Origin: Clostridia bacterium
GTDB lineage: Bacteria > Bacillota > Clostridia > Oscillospirales > Butyricicoccaceae
NCBI GenBank assembly: GCA_900763355.1
Contig: CAAFJY010000206.1
Location: 1-7,015 of the forward strand
Direction of reading: 5' to 3'
Length of the DNA stretch: 7,015 nt
Shown here: positions 1 to 6,197 of the stretch, in pieces
How the letters are laid out: each line of letters begins with the position of its first letter
Position numbering within the stretch: position 1 is the stretch's first letter
Translations under genes and position numbers: made by a program
Notes under the pieces: model-generated
Database searches by the model: none
What the model was told of the DNA's origin: nothing
Seen by the model: only the letters and a program-made list of their open reading frames with translations

Positions 1-2
1 AC

Positions 3-1373
3 GAAGGCGGAAAACTCCGGAAAGAGATCGGTGTTTTCGGCGGCGTGAGCCTGGTGGCCGGCATGACCATCGGCTCGGGCATCTACTACCTGGGCAGCTA
101 TGTCCTGGAGCGGACCAACATGAGCCAGGGCGCGGCCCTGCTGTGCTGGATCATCGGCGGTATCGTCTCCATCCTGGGCGGCCTGTGCTTTGCCGAGCTG
201 GGGGCGGAAATGCCCGTCCAGGGCGGCATGACCACCTACCTCAGTCGGGCCTATCACCCCTGTGTGAGCTTCGTCAACGGCTTCAGCGGCTTTTTGCTGA
301 CGGCCTCGGGCTCCATCGCATCCCTGGCCATGGCCAGCGTCATCCCCTTCCAGGAGGAGTTCCAGCTGACCGAGCTCCAGACCAAGATCATCGCCATCGC
401 CATCATCGTTTTCTTCACCTGGTTCAATCTCCGGGGCGTCAAGAGCGCTTCCCGGTTCCAGGATTTCACCATGGTCGTCCGGGTCATCCCGCTGATCCTG
501 GTCATCGTCCTGGGCGTCTTTGCCGGGAAGGAGCACGTGGACCTGTCGGTCGCCGGCGCTTTCCAGGGCAATGTCTCCATCGGCAACTGCATCAAGGTCA
601 TCGGCTACGCCACCTTTGCCTCTCTGTGGGCCTATGAGGGCTGGACCAACCTCAACACCGTGGCCGGCGAGATGAAGCGGCCCAAGCGGGACCTCCCCCT
701 GGCCATCATCCTGTCCATGGGCTTCATCACCCTGGTGTACACCCTGTTCAACTTCGCCATCTACCGGGTCATCCCCAGCGCCGAGGTCAATTCCATGATC
801 CAGAGCGGCAGCATCTATCTGGGCAAGGAGACGGCCTACCGGGTCATGGGCCACTTTGGTAAGTGGATCGTCATGATCGGTATGTGCGTGGGCATCATCG
901 GCACCGTCAACGGCGACTGCCTGGTCTTCCCCCGGACCTATTACGCTATGGCCAAGGGCGGCTATTTCTGGAAGAGCTTCGGCACCCTGAACAAAAACGG
1001 CGTGCCCCAGGTCTCCATGCTGTGGTCCTCCGGCATCGCCATCGTGCTGGTCATCTTCAACAGCCTGCAGTCCCTCACCGACCTTCTGGTCACCACCAGC
1101 GCCCTGCTGAACATGATGGCCGTCATCGCCGTCCTCATCTTCCGGAAGAAATATCCCGATATGGAGCGGCCCTACAAGGTCTGGGGCGGCGTGCCCGTCA
1201 TCTGCCTGACCATCGTCTTCTTCGCCGTGCTGCTCATCAACAACCTGGTCAGCGACCTCAAGGGCTCGCTGCTGGGCTTCCTGATCCCCGTGCTCTGCGT
1301 CCCCTTCTACTTCTATTTCCGCAAGAAGAACGGCGGCGTGGACTACAGCGGCGACGATTCCGAGCTGGAATAA
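3..1373 (+). CDS. APC-superfamily amino-acid permease (LAT/SteT-like), 5'-partial
   Basis: This is an integral-membrane secondary transporter that moves amino acids across the cytoplasmic membrane by exchange or ion symport. The frame is open to the left edge with no in-frame start before the GTG at 45. The residues before that GTG (KLRKEIGVFGG) match the usual cytoplasmic lead-in to TM1 of the family, so the real start lies outside the window and probably only a handful of residues are missing (456 visible; family about 430-480). Seen: the unwound TM1 substrate motif GMTIGSGIY, about 12 hydrophobic segments, the TM6 stretch with WAYEGWTNLN, and the following cytoplasmic loop GEMKRPKRDLP. The last two are typical of L-type exchangers such as SteT. 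The C-terminus ends in a short charged tail. The substrate cannot be read from sequence; a neutral or hydroxy amino acid is a guess. A strong terminator follows within about 30 bases, so this is the last gene of its transcript. Confidence 0.9.
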   Translation, partial: EGGKLRKEIGVFGGVSLVAGMTIGSGIYYLGSYVLERTNMSQGAALLCWIIGGIVSILGGLCFAELGAEMPVQGGMTTYLSRAYHPCVSFVNGFSGFLLTASGSIASLAMASVIPFQEEFQLTELQTKIIAIAIIVFFTWFNLRGVKSASRFQDFTMVVRVIPLILVIVLGVFAGKEHVDLSVAGAFQGNVSIGNCIKVIGYATFASLWAYEGWTNLNTVAGEMKRPKRDLPLAIILSMGFITLVYTLFNFAIYRVIPSAEVNSMIQSGSIYLGKETAYRVMGHFGKWIVMIGMCVGIIGTVNGDCLVFPRTYYAMAKGGYFWKSFGTLNKNGVPQVSMLWSSGIAIVLVIFNSLQSLTDLLVTTSALLNMMAVIAVLIFRKKYPDMERPYKVWGGVPVICLTIVFFAVLLINNLVSDLKGSLLGFLIPVLCVPFYFYFRKKNGGVDYSGDDSELE

Positions 1374-1404
1374 TTCAAACTGCACACCCTCTTTTACCCC
1401 TTTG

Positions 1405-1435
1405 CCCCGCGGCCCTGTGCCGCGGGGTTTTCCTT
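1405..1435 (+). terminator. Rho-independent terminator of the amino-acid permease
   Basis: A perfect 9-bp GC-only stem (1405-1413 with 1419-1427), a 5-base loop (CCTGT) and a T-rich tail TTTTCCTT. It starts 32 bases after the permease stop codon. The end of the tail is shared with the -35 box of the truA promoter. Confidence 0.9.
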
Positions 1436-1463
1436 GCAAAAGAGCGCCGTTTCCGTGTATAAT
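1434..1463 (+). promoter_or_regulatory. Sigma-A type promoter of truA
   Basis: TTGCAA (1434-1439), an 18-base spacer, then a perfect TATAAT (1458-1463). Transcription would start near 1470, giving a leader of about 20 bases that is just long enough to hold the ribosome binding site. The -35 overlaps the tail of the preceding terminator. Confidence 0.75.
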
Positions 1464-1477
1464 GGCTCCAGAACACC

Positions 1478-1486
1478 GAGGAGGGG
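1478..1486 (+). promoter_or_regulatory. Ribosome binding site that fixes the truA start
   Basis: GAGGAGGGG lies 5 bases before the ATG at 1492. An in-frame ATG at 1462 overlaps the -10 box, upstream of the likely transcript start, so it cannot be the start. An ATG at 1487 is out of frame. Confidence 0.8.
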
Positions 1487-1491
1487 ATGGC

Positions 1492-2232
1492 ATGAAGCGC
1501 AATTTCAAGATCACCCTGCAATACGAGGGGACCCGCTACCGCGGTTGGCAGAAGCAGGGCAACACAGACAACACCGTCCAGGCCCGGGTGGAGCGGGCGC
1601 TGGAGAACCTCTGCGGCGCTCCGGTGGAGGCCCGGGGCTCGGGCCGCACCGACGCCGGGGTCCACGCCCTGGGCCAGGTGGTGAGCGCCGCCATGGACAC
1701 CGACCTCACGCCCCAGGAGGTGCGGGACGGGCTCAACGCCCATCTCCCGGCGGACATCGCCGCCGTGGACAGCGAGGAGCGGGATCTGCGCTTCCACGCC
1801 CGGCTCAACGCCCGGCGCAAGACCTATCGCTACCGCATCCATCAGGGCCCGGTGCCCGACGTTTTCGGCCGCCGGTGGGCCTGGGACTGCCCGGAGACGC
1901 TGGATCTGGCCGCCATGGAGCAGGCGGCGGCAAAGCTCATGGGGGAGCGGGATTTTCAGAGCTTCTGCGACCTGAAAAACAGCAAAAAATCCACCGTCCG
2001 CCGCCTGGAGCGCATCGACCTGCGGCGGGAGGGGGACGACATCCTTCTGGATCTCACGGGGAACGGCTTCCTCTACCACATGGCCCGCATTCTGGCGGGG
2101 ACGCTGGCCGAGGTGGGGGCCCATCGTCTCCTCCCCGGGCAGATGGAGGACATTCTGGCCTCCCATGACCGGAAAAACGCCGGCCCCCTGGCCCCGGCCC
2201 AGGGGCTCACCCTTCTTTCCGTCGAATATTAA
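1492..2232 (+). CDS. truA: tRNA pseudouridine(38-40) synthase TruA
   Basis: This cytoplasmic enzyme isomerises uridines 38-40 in the anticodon arm of many tRNAs to pseudouridine. The 246-residue length is typical of the family. Seen in order: N-terminal strand with LQYEGTRYRGWQKQ (9-22) and the following TVQ; catalytic loop GRTDAGVHA with the nucleophile Asp54; FHAR (101-104); KTYRYRI (110-116), whose Tyr112 matches the conserved active-site tyrosine; GNGFLYHMARILAG in the C-terminal lobe (MAR in place of the more usual MVR); and a closing PAQGLTLLSVEY typical of TruA C-termini. The start is chosen from the ribosome binding site and the residue MKRNFKITLQYEG match to the family N-terminus. 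The gene stands alone between its own promoter and terminator. In many Firmicutes truA follows energy-coupling transporter genes, but not here. Identification is near certain. Confidence 0.97.
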   Translation: MKRNFKITLQYEGTRYRGWQKQGNTDNTVQARVERALENLCGAPVEARGSGRTDAGVHALGQVVSAAMDTDLTPQEVRDGLNAHLPADIAAVDSEERDLRFHARLNARRKTYRYRIHQGPVPDVFGRRWAWDCPETLDLAAMEQAAAKLMGERDFQSFCDLKNSKKSTVRRLERIDLRREGDDILLDLTGNGFLYHMARILAGTLAEVGAHRLLPGQMEDILASHDRKNAGPLAPAQGLTLLSVEY

Positions 2233-2235
2233 AAG

Positions 2236-2267
2236 AAAAGCCCGTCTGCCTGCGCAGACGGGCTTTT
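2236..2267 (+). terminator. Rho-independent terminator of truA
   Basis: A perfect 14-bp inverted repeat (2236-2249 with 2254-2267) with a CTGC loop, a GC-rich core and a TTTT run at the 3' side, starting 4 bases after the stop codon. The left arm begins with A-rich sequence, so it could also work on the minus strand as a backstop for the convergent ABC operon. Confidence 0.9.
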
Positions 2268-2300
2268 GCAATGGTGAATCTTCAAAAACAGGTGAAATCG

Positions 2301-2338
2301 AAAAAAGCCCCGCAAAAGCACAGCTTTTGCGGGGCTTT
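2301..2338 (-). terminator. Rho-independent terminator of the amino-acid ABC operon
   Basis: A perfect 16-bp stem (2304-2319 with 2323-2338) closed by a 3-base loop. Read on the minus strand it ends GCGGGGC followed by six T residues (complement of 2301-2306). It lies 8 bases beyond the ATPase stop codon. On the plus strand the T run is only three bases, so the main direction is minus. Confidence 0.9.
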
Positions 2339-2346
2339 AGATCGTT

Positions 2347-3090
2347 TTACAGCACTTTGGACAGGAAATCCTGAAGACGGGGGTTGTCGGGGTGATGGAA
2401 GAAGGTATCCGGGTCGGTATCCACCAGGATCTTCCCGGCCTCCATGAAGATGATCCGGCTGGCCACTTCCCGGGCAAAGCCCATCTCGTGGGTGACCACC
2501 ACCATGGTCATCCCATCCCGGGCCAGCTGCTTCATGACCTCCAACACCTCGCCCACCATTTCGGGGTCGAGGGCGGAGGTGGGCTCGTCAAAGAGCATCA
2601 CGTCGGGCTGCATACACAGCGCCCGGACGATGGCGATGCGCTGCTTCTGCCCGCCGGAGAGCTGCTGGGGGAAGGCATCGGCCCGGTCGGCCAGACCCAC
2701 CTTTTCCAGCAGAGCCCGGGCCCGGGCTTCGGCCTGCGCGGGATCTTCCTTCTTGGCATGGAGAGGAGCCAGCGTGAGATTTTTCAGCACCGTCATGTTG
2801 GGAAACAGGTTGAAGTGCTGAAAAACCATTCCCATCCGTTGGCGATGGAGATTGACGTCCACCGACTTGTCCGCCAGGTCCACGCCCTCGAAGATGACGC
2901 GGCCCTCGGTGGGCTCTTCCAGCAGGTTGAGGGAACGGAGCATGGTGCTCTTCCCGGAGCCGGAGGGCCCCACGATGACCACCACTTCCCCCTTTTGGAT
3001 GGAGAGATTGCAGTCATCCAGAGCCTGGATGCCGTCGGGGAACCGCTTGGACAGATGCTCCACGCGGATGAGATCATTGCTTGTCGCCAC
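2347..3090 (-). CDS. Polar amino-acid ABC transporter, ATP-binding protein (GlnQ/HisP family)
   Basis: This is the cytoplasmic ATPase that powers the importer encoded with it. It dimerises and docks on the permease EAA loop. At 247 residues it has the normal length. Motifs seen: Walker A GPSGSGKST (41-49), Q-loop FQHFNLFP with Gln91, signature LSGGQ (144-148), Walker B VMLFDE with catalytic Glu169, D-loop SALD (172-175) and H-loop His201 in VVTHEMGFA. All catalytic residues are intact. The HFNLFPNMTVLKN segment is characteristic of the polar amino-acid (PAAT) subfamily, which separates it from lipoprotein or phosphonate exporters. The start is GTG, inside the end of the permease gene, with AAAGGAG 8 bases upstream. 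The overlap implies translational coupling. The helix after the signature reads IVRALCM rather than the commoner IARALAM, a mild variation. The transported amino acid cannot be deduced from this subunit, so no gene symbol is given. Confidence 0.95.
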   Translation of the reverse strand: MATSNDLIRVEHLSKRFPDGIQALDDCNLSIQKGEVVVIVGPSGSGKSTMLRSLNLLEEPTEGRVIFEGVDLADKSVDVNLHRQRMGMVFQHFNLFPNMTVLKNLTLAPLHAKKEDPAQAEARARALLEKVGLADRADAFPQQLSGGQKQRIAIVRALCMQPDVMLFDEPTSALDPEMVGEVLEVMKQLARDGMTMVVVTHEMGFAREVASRIIFMEAGKILVDTDPDTFFHHPDNPRLQDFLSKVL

Positions 3091-3802
3091 GGCGCATTCT
3101 CCTTTCGATGGCCTCGATGGCCTTGCTGGCGGGGAAGTTGATGCAGAAATAGATCACCGCCGCGAAAACATAGGGGCCCAGGGGGACATAGGAGCTGGTG
3201 GTGACCGTTTTGGCCCCCCACATGAGCTCCATCATCCCGATGACCGAGCAGATGGAGGATTCCTTCACCATGGTGACCAGCTCGTTGGCCAGCGCGGGGA
3301 GGATGGCCTTGATGGCCTGGGGCAGCACCACCAGGCGCATTCCCTGCCACTGGGTGAGGCCCAGGCTGCGGGCAGCTTCCATCTGCCCCTTGTCCACGGC
3401 GAGGATGCCGCCCCGGAAGATCTCGGCCACATAGGCGGCACTGTTGAGCGCCAGCGCCACCACTCCCGGGAAAAACTGCGCTATGTTGATATAGCCAAAA
3501 AGATAGAAGCTGGGAATGGTGATGCCGGAGGGACCGAAAAGCCCGTAATAGACGATATAGAGCTGCACCAGCATGGGGGTGGAGCGGAAGACGGCAATAT
3601 AGGCCCCCGCCAGGCTGCGGACGATGCGGTTTTTGCTCAGCCGCATGAGAGCCAGCAGCAGCGCGGGGATGACGGCGATGGCCACCGATACCACCGACAA
3701 CAGCAGGGTGTATTTCACCCCCTGCCAGAAATAAAAGGCGTATTTGGGAAGAAACGAGAAGTTGAACATGCTGGTCCGGGCCAGCAGGAAGACTGTCTCC
3801 AT
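3074..3802 (-). CDS. Polar amino-acid ABC transporter, permease protein (HisM/GlnP family)
   Basis: This membrane subunit forms the translocation path of the importer, probably as a homodimer because only one permease gene is present. From the ATG at 3802 it has 242 residues. Seen: about five hydrophobic segments (near 30-53, 66-90, 106-130, 182-200 and 209-226), the subfamily motif FRSTPMLVQL (72-81), SAAYVAEIFRGGI (121-133), and the ATPase-docking EAA loop EAARSLGLTQWQ continuing to the Leu-Pro at 160-161. The ATG at 3802 has GAGGA 8 bases upstream. A GTG at 3817 would add five residues but has AAAGGA only 2 bases away, so it is less likely, though not excluded. The gene follows the binding-protein gene after 134 bases containing a strong hairpin and overlaps the ATPase start. 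No truncation is seen. Confidence 0.94.
   Translation of the reverse strand: METVFLLARTSMFNFSFLPKYAFYFWQGVKYTLLLSVVSVAIAVIPALLLALMRLSKNRIVRSLAGAYIAVFRSTPMLVQLYIVYYGLFGPSGITIPSFYLFGYINIAQFFPGVVALALNSAAYVAEIFRGGILAVDKGQMEAARSLGLTQWQGMRLVVLPQAIKAILPALANELVTMVKESSICSVIGMMELMWGAKTVTTSSYVPLGPYVFAAVIYFCINFPASKAIEAIERRMRRGDKQ
3099..3105 (-). promoter_or_regulatory. Ribosome binding site for the ABC ATPase, inside the permease gene
   Basis: AAAGGAG on the minus strand, 8 bases before the GTG at 3090. It lies inside the last codons of the permease and supports a GTG start with a 17-bp gene overlap. Confidence 0.75.
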
Positions 3803-3810
3803 CCGGGGCG

Positions 3811-3815
3811 TCCTC
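3811..3815 (-). promoter_or_regulatory. Ribosome binding site favouring the permease start at 3802
   Basis: GAGGA on the minus strand, 8 bases before the ATG at 3802. A second purine-rich site, AAAGGA, lies further upstream but only 2 bases from the alternative GTG at 3817. Confidence 0.55.
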
Positions 3816-3855
3816 ACTTTCCTTTGGATTCAAGGGAGCTCAAAACTGCGCGGAT

Positions 3856-3889
3856 GCCGCAAAGCCGCCGGGGAGGGCGGCTTTGCGGC
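3856..3889 (-). promoter_or_regulatory. Intercistronic stem-loop between binding protein and permease
   Basis: A perfect 14-bp inverted repeat (3856-3869 with 3876-3889, GCCGCAAAGCCGCC and its complement) with a 6-base loop. It has no T tract next to it on either strand, so it is a poor terminator. Its position just after the binding-protein gene fits the hairpins known in other importers (the malE-malF type) that protect the upstream message from 3' decay and lower expression of the membrane subunits relative to the binding protein. That role is inferred. Confidence 0.7.
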
Positions 3890-3936
3890 GATTGAAATGG
3901 TGAATGGGAAGCTGCGAAAGAATGAGAGAGAATGAC

Positions 3937-4830
3937 TTATTCCAGACCGATGGCCTCGGAGGAGAGGGTATCGGCTTCCTCGGCCCAGCCGGTGACCAGA
4001 TCGTTGGCCAGAGCGTCGGCGATGGAGGCGTTGATGCTGTCCAGCAGACCCTTGGGGTCGCCTTCCTGCACGGCCACGCGATAGGGCTCGATGGCGGCTT
4101 CGCCCAGGGCGATGTCCACCAGGCCAAGCTCCTCGTTGGCGGCCACATACTTTTCAGCCACAGCGCCGTCCAGGACCAGAGCGTCGCACTTGCCGTTGAC
4201 CAGGCTGGCGATCAGGTCGTTGACCGAGCTGAGCAGCAGGGGCTGTGCGCCCTCCATTTCGCCGGTGACGATGTCGGCCTTGGTGGTAGCAGTCTGCGCG
4301 CCCACGGTCTTGCCGGCGAAGTCAGCCAGGGAGGTATAGGAGGCGGCGTTGTCCTTCAGAGCGACGATCTGGGGAGGAACGTCGGTGTAATAGGGATCGG
4401 AGAAGTCCACCAGCGCGTCGCGGTCCTCGTCCTTTTCCATGGCGGCGATGACGAAGTCCACGGTGCCCTGGCTGAGCTCGATGCACAGGCTGTCAAAGGA
4501 GATGTCCTTGATGACCAGCTCCGCGCCCATGTCATCAGCGATCTTCTGGGCCAGGGCGACGTCGATGCCCACCACGGTGTCCACGCCGTCCTTCAGGACG
4601 TGGAACTCAAAGGGGGCGTAGTCGGCAGAGGTGCCGAAGACGATTGTCTTGGTATCGGGGGTCTGGGTGCCGCCGTTGGTGTCCGGGGTGGTGTTCCCGT
4701 CATCCTGGGCGGGGGTGTTGTTGTCGTCGGTGGTGTTGTTGTTATTGCTGTTGTCGTTGCCGCAGGCACACAGGGCCAGCAGCATGGCGGCGGCCAGCAC
4801 CAGGGCGGCCAGCTTGCTCCATTTTTTCAT
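3937..4830 (-). CDS. Polar amino-acid ABC transporter, substrate-binding lipoprotein (SBP_bac_3 family)
   Basis: This extracytoplasmic receptor captures the amino acid and delivers it to the permease. It has 297 residues from the ATG at 4830. Seen: a basic N-terminus and hydrophobic signal (about 3-20), lipobox LCAC with Cys23 as the lipidation site, then a low-complexity Asn/Thr/Asp/Gly linker (about 25-60). The two-lobed domain starts at KTIVFGTSADYAPFEF. Family landmarks are ADYAPFEF (69-76), DRDALVDFSDPYY in which Arg137 should grip the substrate carboxylate, the hinge-proximal GAQTATT (177-183), and CDALVLDGAVAEKY with Asp221 as the likely amino-group contact. AAAAGAGGT ends 9 bases before the ATG. 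An upstream in-frame TTG at 4854 overlaps the leader and is rejected. It is first in the operon behind a strong promoter, as expected for the most abundant subunit. Substrate specificity is not readable; a polar amino acid or cystine is possible. Confidence 0.95.
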   Translation of the reverse strand: MKKWSKLAALVLAAAMLLALCACGNDNSNNNNTTDDNNTPAQDDGNTTPDTNGGTQTPDTKTIVFGTSADYAPFEFHVLKDGVDTVVGIDVALAQKIADDMGAELVIKDISFDSLCIELSQGTVDFVIAAMEKDEDRDALVDFSDPYYTDVPPQIVALKDNAASYTSLADFAGKTVGAQTATTKADIVTGEMEGAQPLLLSSVNDLIASLVNGKCDALVLDGAVAEKYVAANEELGLVDIALGEAAIEPYRVAVQEGDPKGLLDSINASIADALANDLVTGWAEEADTLSSEAIGLE

Positions 4831-4839
4831 TGTAGTATG

Positions 4840-4848
4840 ACCTCTTTT
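4840..4848 (-). promoter_or_regulatory. Ribosome binding site that fixes the binding-protein start
   Basis: AAAAGAGGT on the minus strand, 9 bases before the ATG at 4830. It falls within the codons that would follow the alternative TTG at 4854, arguing against that start. Confidence 0.75.
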
Positions 4849-4854
4849 CTTCAA

Positions 4855-5012
4855 ATCTGGATGATGGCATAATTATACGACGCCGTGGAAGGATATTCAA
4901 TAGAAAGAAGTCACAAATCGGGCGCGGTTTTCCAGCTCCCTTGGGCACTTTTGCACAAAAAGCGCCGGAATGATGCATTTGCACCGGAAGTCCCCCGGCC
5001 CGCCGCGATTGA
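4855..5012 (-). other. Gap between DUF3810 gene and ABC operon: promoter but no clear terminator
   Basis: The 158 bases hold the ABC promoter and one imperfect hairpin. The hairpin is 4944-4952 with 4958-4966: nine pairs including one G-U when read on the minus strand, with a 5-base loop. It is followed by purine-rich sequence rather than T residues, so it is at best a weak terminator for the DUF3810 message. No coding sequence is seen. Confidence 0.5.
4872..4900 (-). promoter_or_regulatory. Sigma-A type promoter of the amino-acid ABC operon
   Basis: On the minus strand TTGAAT (4900-4895), a 17-base spacer, then a perfect TATAAT (4877-4872). Transcription would begin near 4865, leaving a leader of about 35 bases. 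That is too short for a riboswitch or T-box, so control by substrate, if any, would be by a protein repressor or activator. An 8-bp palindrome ATAATTAT (4869-4876) overlaps the -10, but it is too short to call an operator. Confidence 0.8.
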
Positions 5013-6197
5013 TTATTCAGCCGGATCGTAATAATATGCAAGCAGGAGATCCACCACCCGGCCATAGCTGCGGATGCCGTCGGGCTGGCCGGTGGCCTGG
5101 ATGAGGGCGTTGTTCACCGCCGAGCCCGCCTGGTTGAGGGGGCCCTCGAAGCGCTTGAGGGATTCGTTCAGGACGGTCAGGTCGTGCTTGGCTTCGTCGC
5201 ACAGGGCGGCATACTGGGCCCGGGAGCGGTCCCGGTCCTGGGCATAGAGGGCGTTGCCGGAATAAATATAGGACAACAGCCAGGCGGAATAGCGCATGCG
5301 CGCGTCCTCGCTCCCGGCGCAGGAGAGGAAGGCGGCGAAATTGCACTCGGCCTCCGGCCCCAGACCCCGGGCGTGGGCGGCCTCGTGAGCCAGGTCAAAG
5401 GGGCGGTGGCTGTCCACCACGTCGGAACTGATGACCGATTCCCCCGTCCAGGGAAAGAAATACCCGGCAAGATCCACCAGAGACATGATGCGCCCACCCA
5501 GGAGACTTTCCTTCACCAGCCCGGTTTTGGGCCCGGCTAGAGCCGGGATTTCCTGTCCCAGAGCGGCATAGTCGGCCTGAACCTGGCGGCTGAGATCCCG
5601 GACGGGGCCGAAGTCGCAGTCTCCCTTTTCGTCCCGGGGGACGGAGGAGGCCAGGGCGTTGACCTGCTCCACGGAATAGGCGGTGTATTCCTCCAGCTGG
5701 GCGAGAGAATATTCATCCACCGCCAGCCCCATGCGGGAAGCCAGGCTGGGGGCTGTGTGCTGGATCATATACAGGAACACGAAGAGAAAGGCGCCCAGCG
5801 CCGCCAAAAAGACCGCCCGGCACAGGCTGCGCCCAAGGTCGCCCCACCGCCGCCGCACCAGGGGGAGGATCAGGCTCAGCAGCACAAAGAGCACCAGTCC
5901 CCCCACCACCCACTCGCTGAGGGGGAAGGGGATCACCCCCGTCACCCGGGAGAGAAAGGCCGCGCAGCTGAGCCCTGCTTTCCGGAGAAGGGCGCTTGCT
6001 CCGGCGCTGGTCCGGCAGAGGGCCCACATTCCGCCCGCCAGAGCGGCAAAAACAGCGGCCAAAAGGAGCCACCGGCCCCAGGAGACCGGCCGCCGCGCGC
6101 CGCGATAGCTGCGGTAGCCCTTGGCCCCGTGGGTATTTTCCCGGTTGGGGCGGGCGCGGCGCTCCCGCAGCCAGGCGGGGAGACGGTTGAGGTTCAT
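5013..6197 (-). CDS. DUF3810-type membrane protein with extracytoplasmic HExxH motif
   Basis: 394 residues. The N-terminal 40 are strongly basic (cytoplasmic). Three hydrophobic segments follow at about 42-60, 95-114 and 126-147, then a 245-residue soluble domain predicted outside the membrane. That domain holds HEAAHARG (271-278) followed by EAECNFAAFLSC (282-293). His271, Glu272, His275 and Glu284 form the metal-ligand/catalytic pattern of gluzincin-like peptidases, and the arrangement matches the DUF3810 family, whose function is not established. The YSLAQLEEYTAYSVEQVN segment (163-180) is also family-like. The ATG at 6197 overlaps the TGA of the CYTH gene (ATGA), with GGAGG 7 bases upstream. 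A frame extending further upstream lies wholly within the CYTH gene and is rejected. It is probably the last gene of its operon, although no clear terminator follows. Peptidase activity is inferred from the motif only. Confidence 0.85.
   Translation of the reverse strand: MNLNRLPAWLRERRARPNRENTHGAKGYRSYRGARRPVSWGRWLLLAAVFAALAGGMWALCRTSAGASALLRKAGLSCAAFLSRVTGVIPFPLSEWVVGGLVLFVLLSLILPLVRRRWGDLGRSLCRAVFLAALGAFLFVFLYMIQHTAPSLASRMGLAVDEYSLAQLEEYTAYSVEQVNALASSVPRDEKGDCDFGPVRDLSRQVQADYAALGQEIPALAGPKTGLVKESLLGGRIMSLVDLAGYFFPWTGESVISSDVVDSHRPFDLAHEAAHARGLGPEAECNFAAFLSCAGSEDARMRYSAWLLSYIYSGNALYAQDRDRSRAQYAALCDEAKHDLTVLNESLKRFEGPLNQAGSAVNNALIQATGQPDGIRSYGRVVDLLLAYYYDPAE

Noticed and set aside
1375..2271. 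Long minus-strand open frame opposite truA
   Set aside because: It is a G/C-codon shadow of truA: Pro/Gly/Ala/Arg/His-rich with no recognisable domain, while truA has full catalytic motifs.
3815..3817. GTG at 3817 as the permease start
   Set aside because: AAAGGA sits only 2 bases upstream, too close; the ATG at 3802 has GAGGA at 8 bases. Kept as an alternative only.
2392..3895. Long plus-strand open frames opposite the ABC ATPase and permease
   Set aside because: His/Gly/Arg-rich, low-complexity translations with no family motifs. The minus-strand genes have intact motifs, ribosome binding sites and operon logic.
3904..4872. Long plus-strand open frame opposite the binding-protein gene, with Gly/Val-rich repeats
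   Set aside because: The repeats only mirror the Asn/Thr/Asp codon runs of the lipoprotein linker. No ribosome binding site or domain is seen.
4944..4966. Hairpin as terminator of the DUF3810 gene
   Set aside because: The stem is imperfect with a U/A-rich base, and no T run follows on the minus strand.
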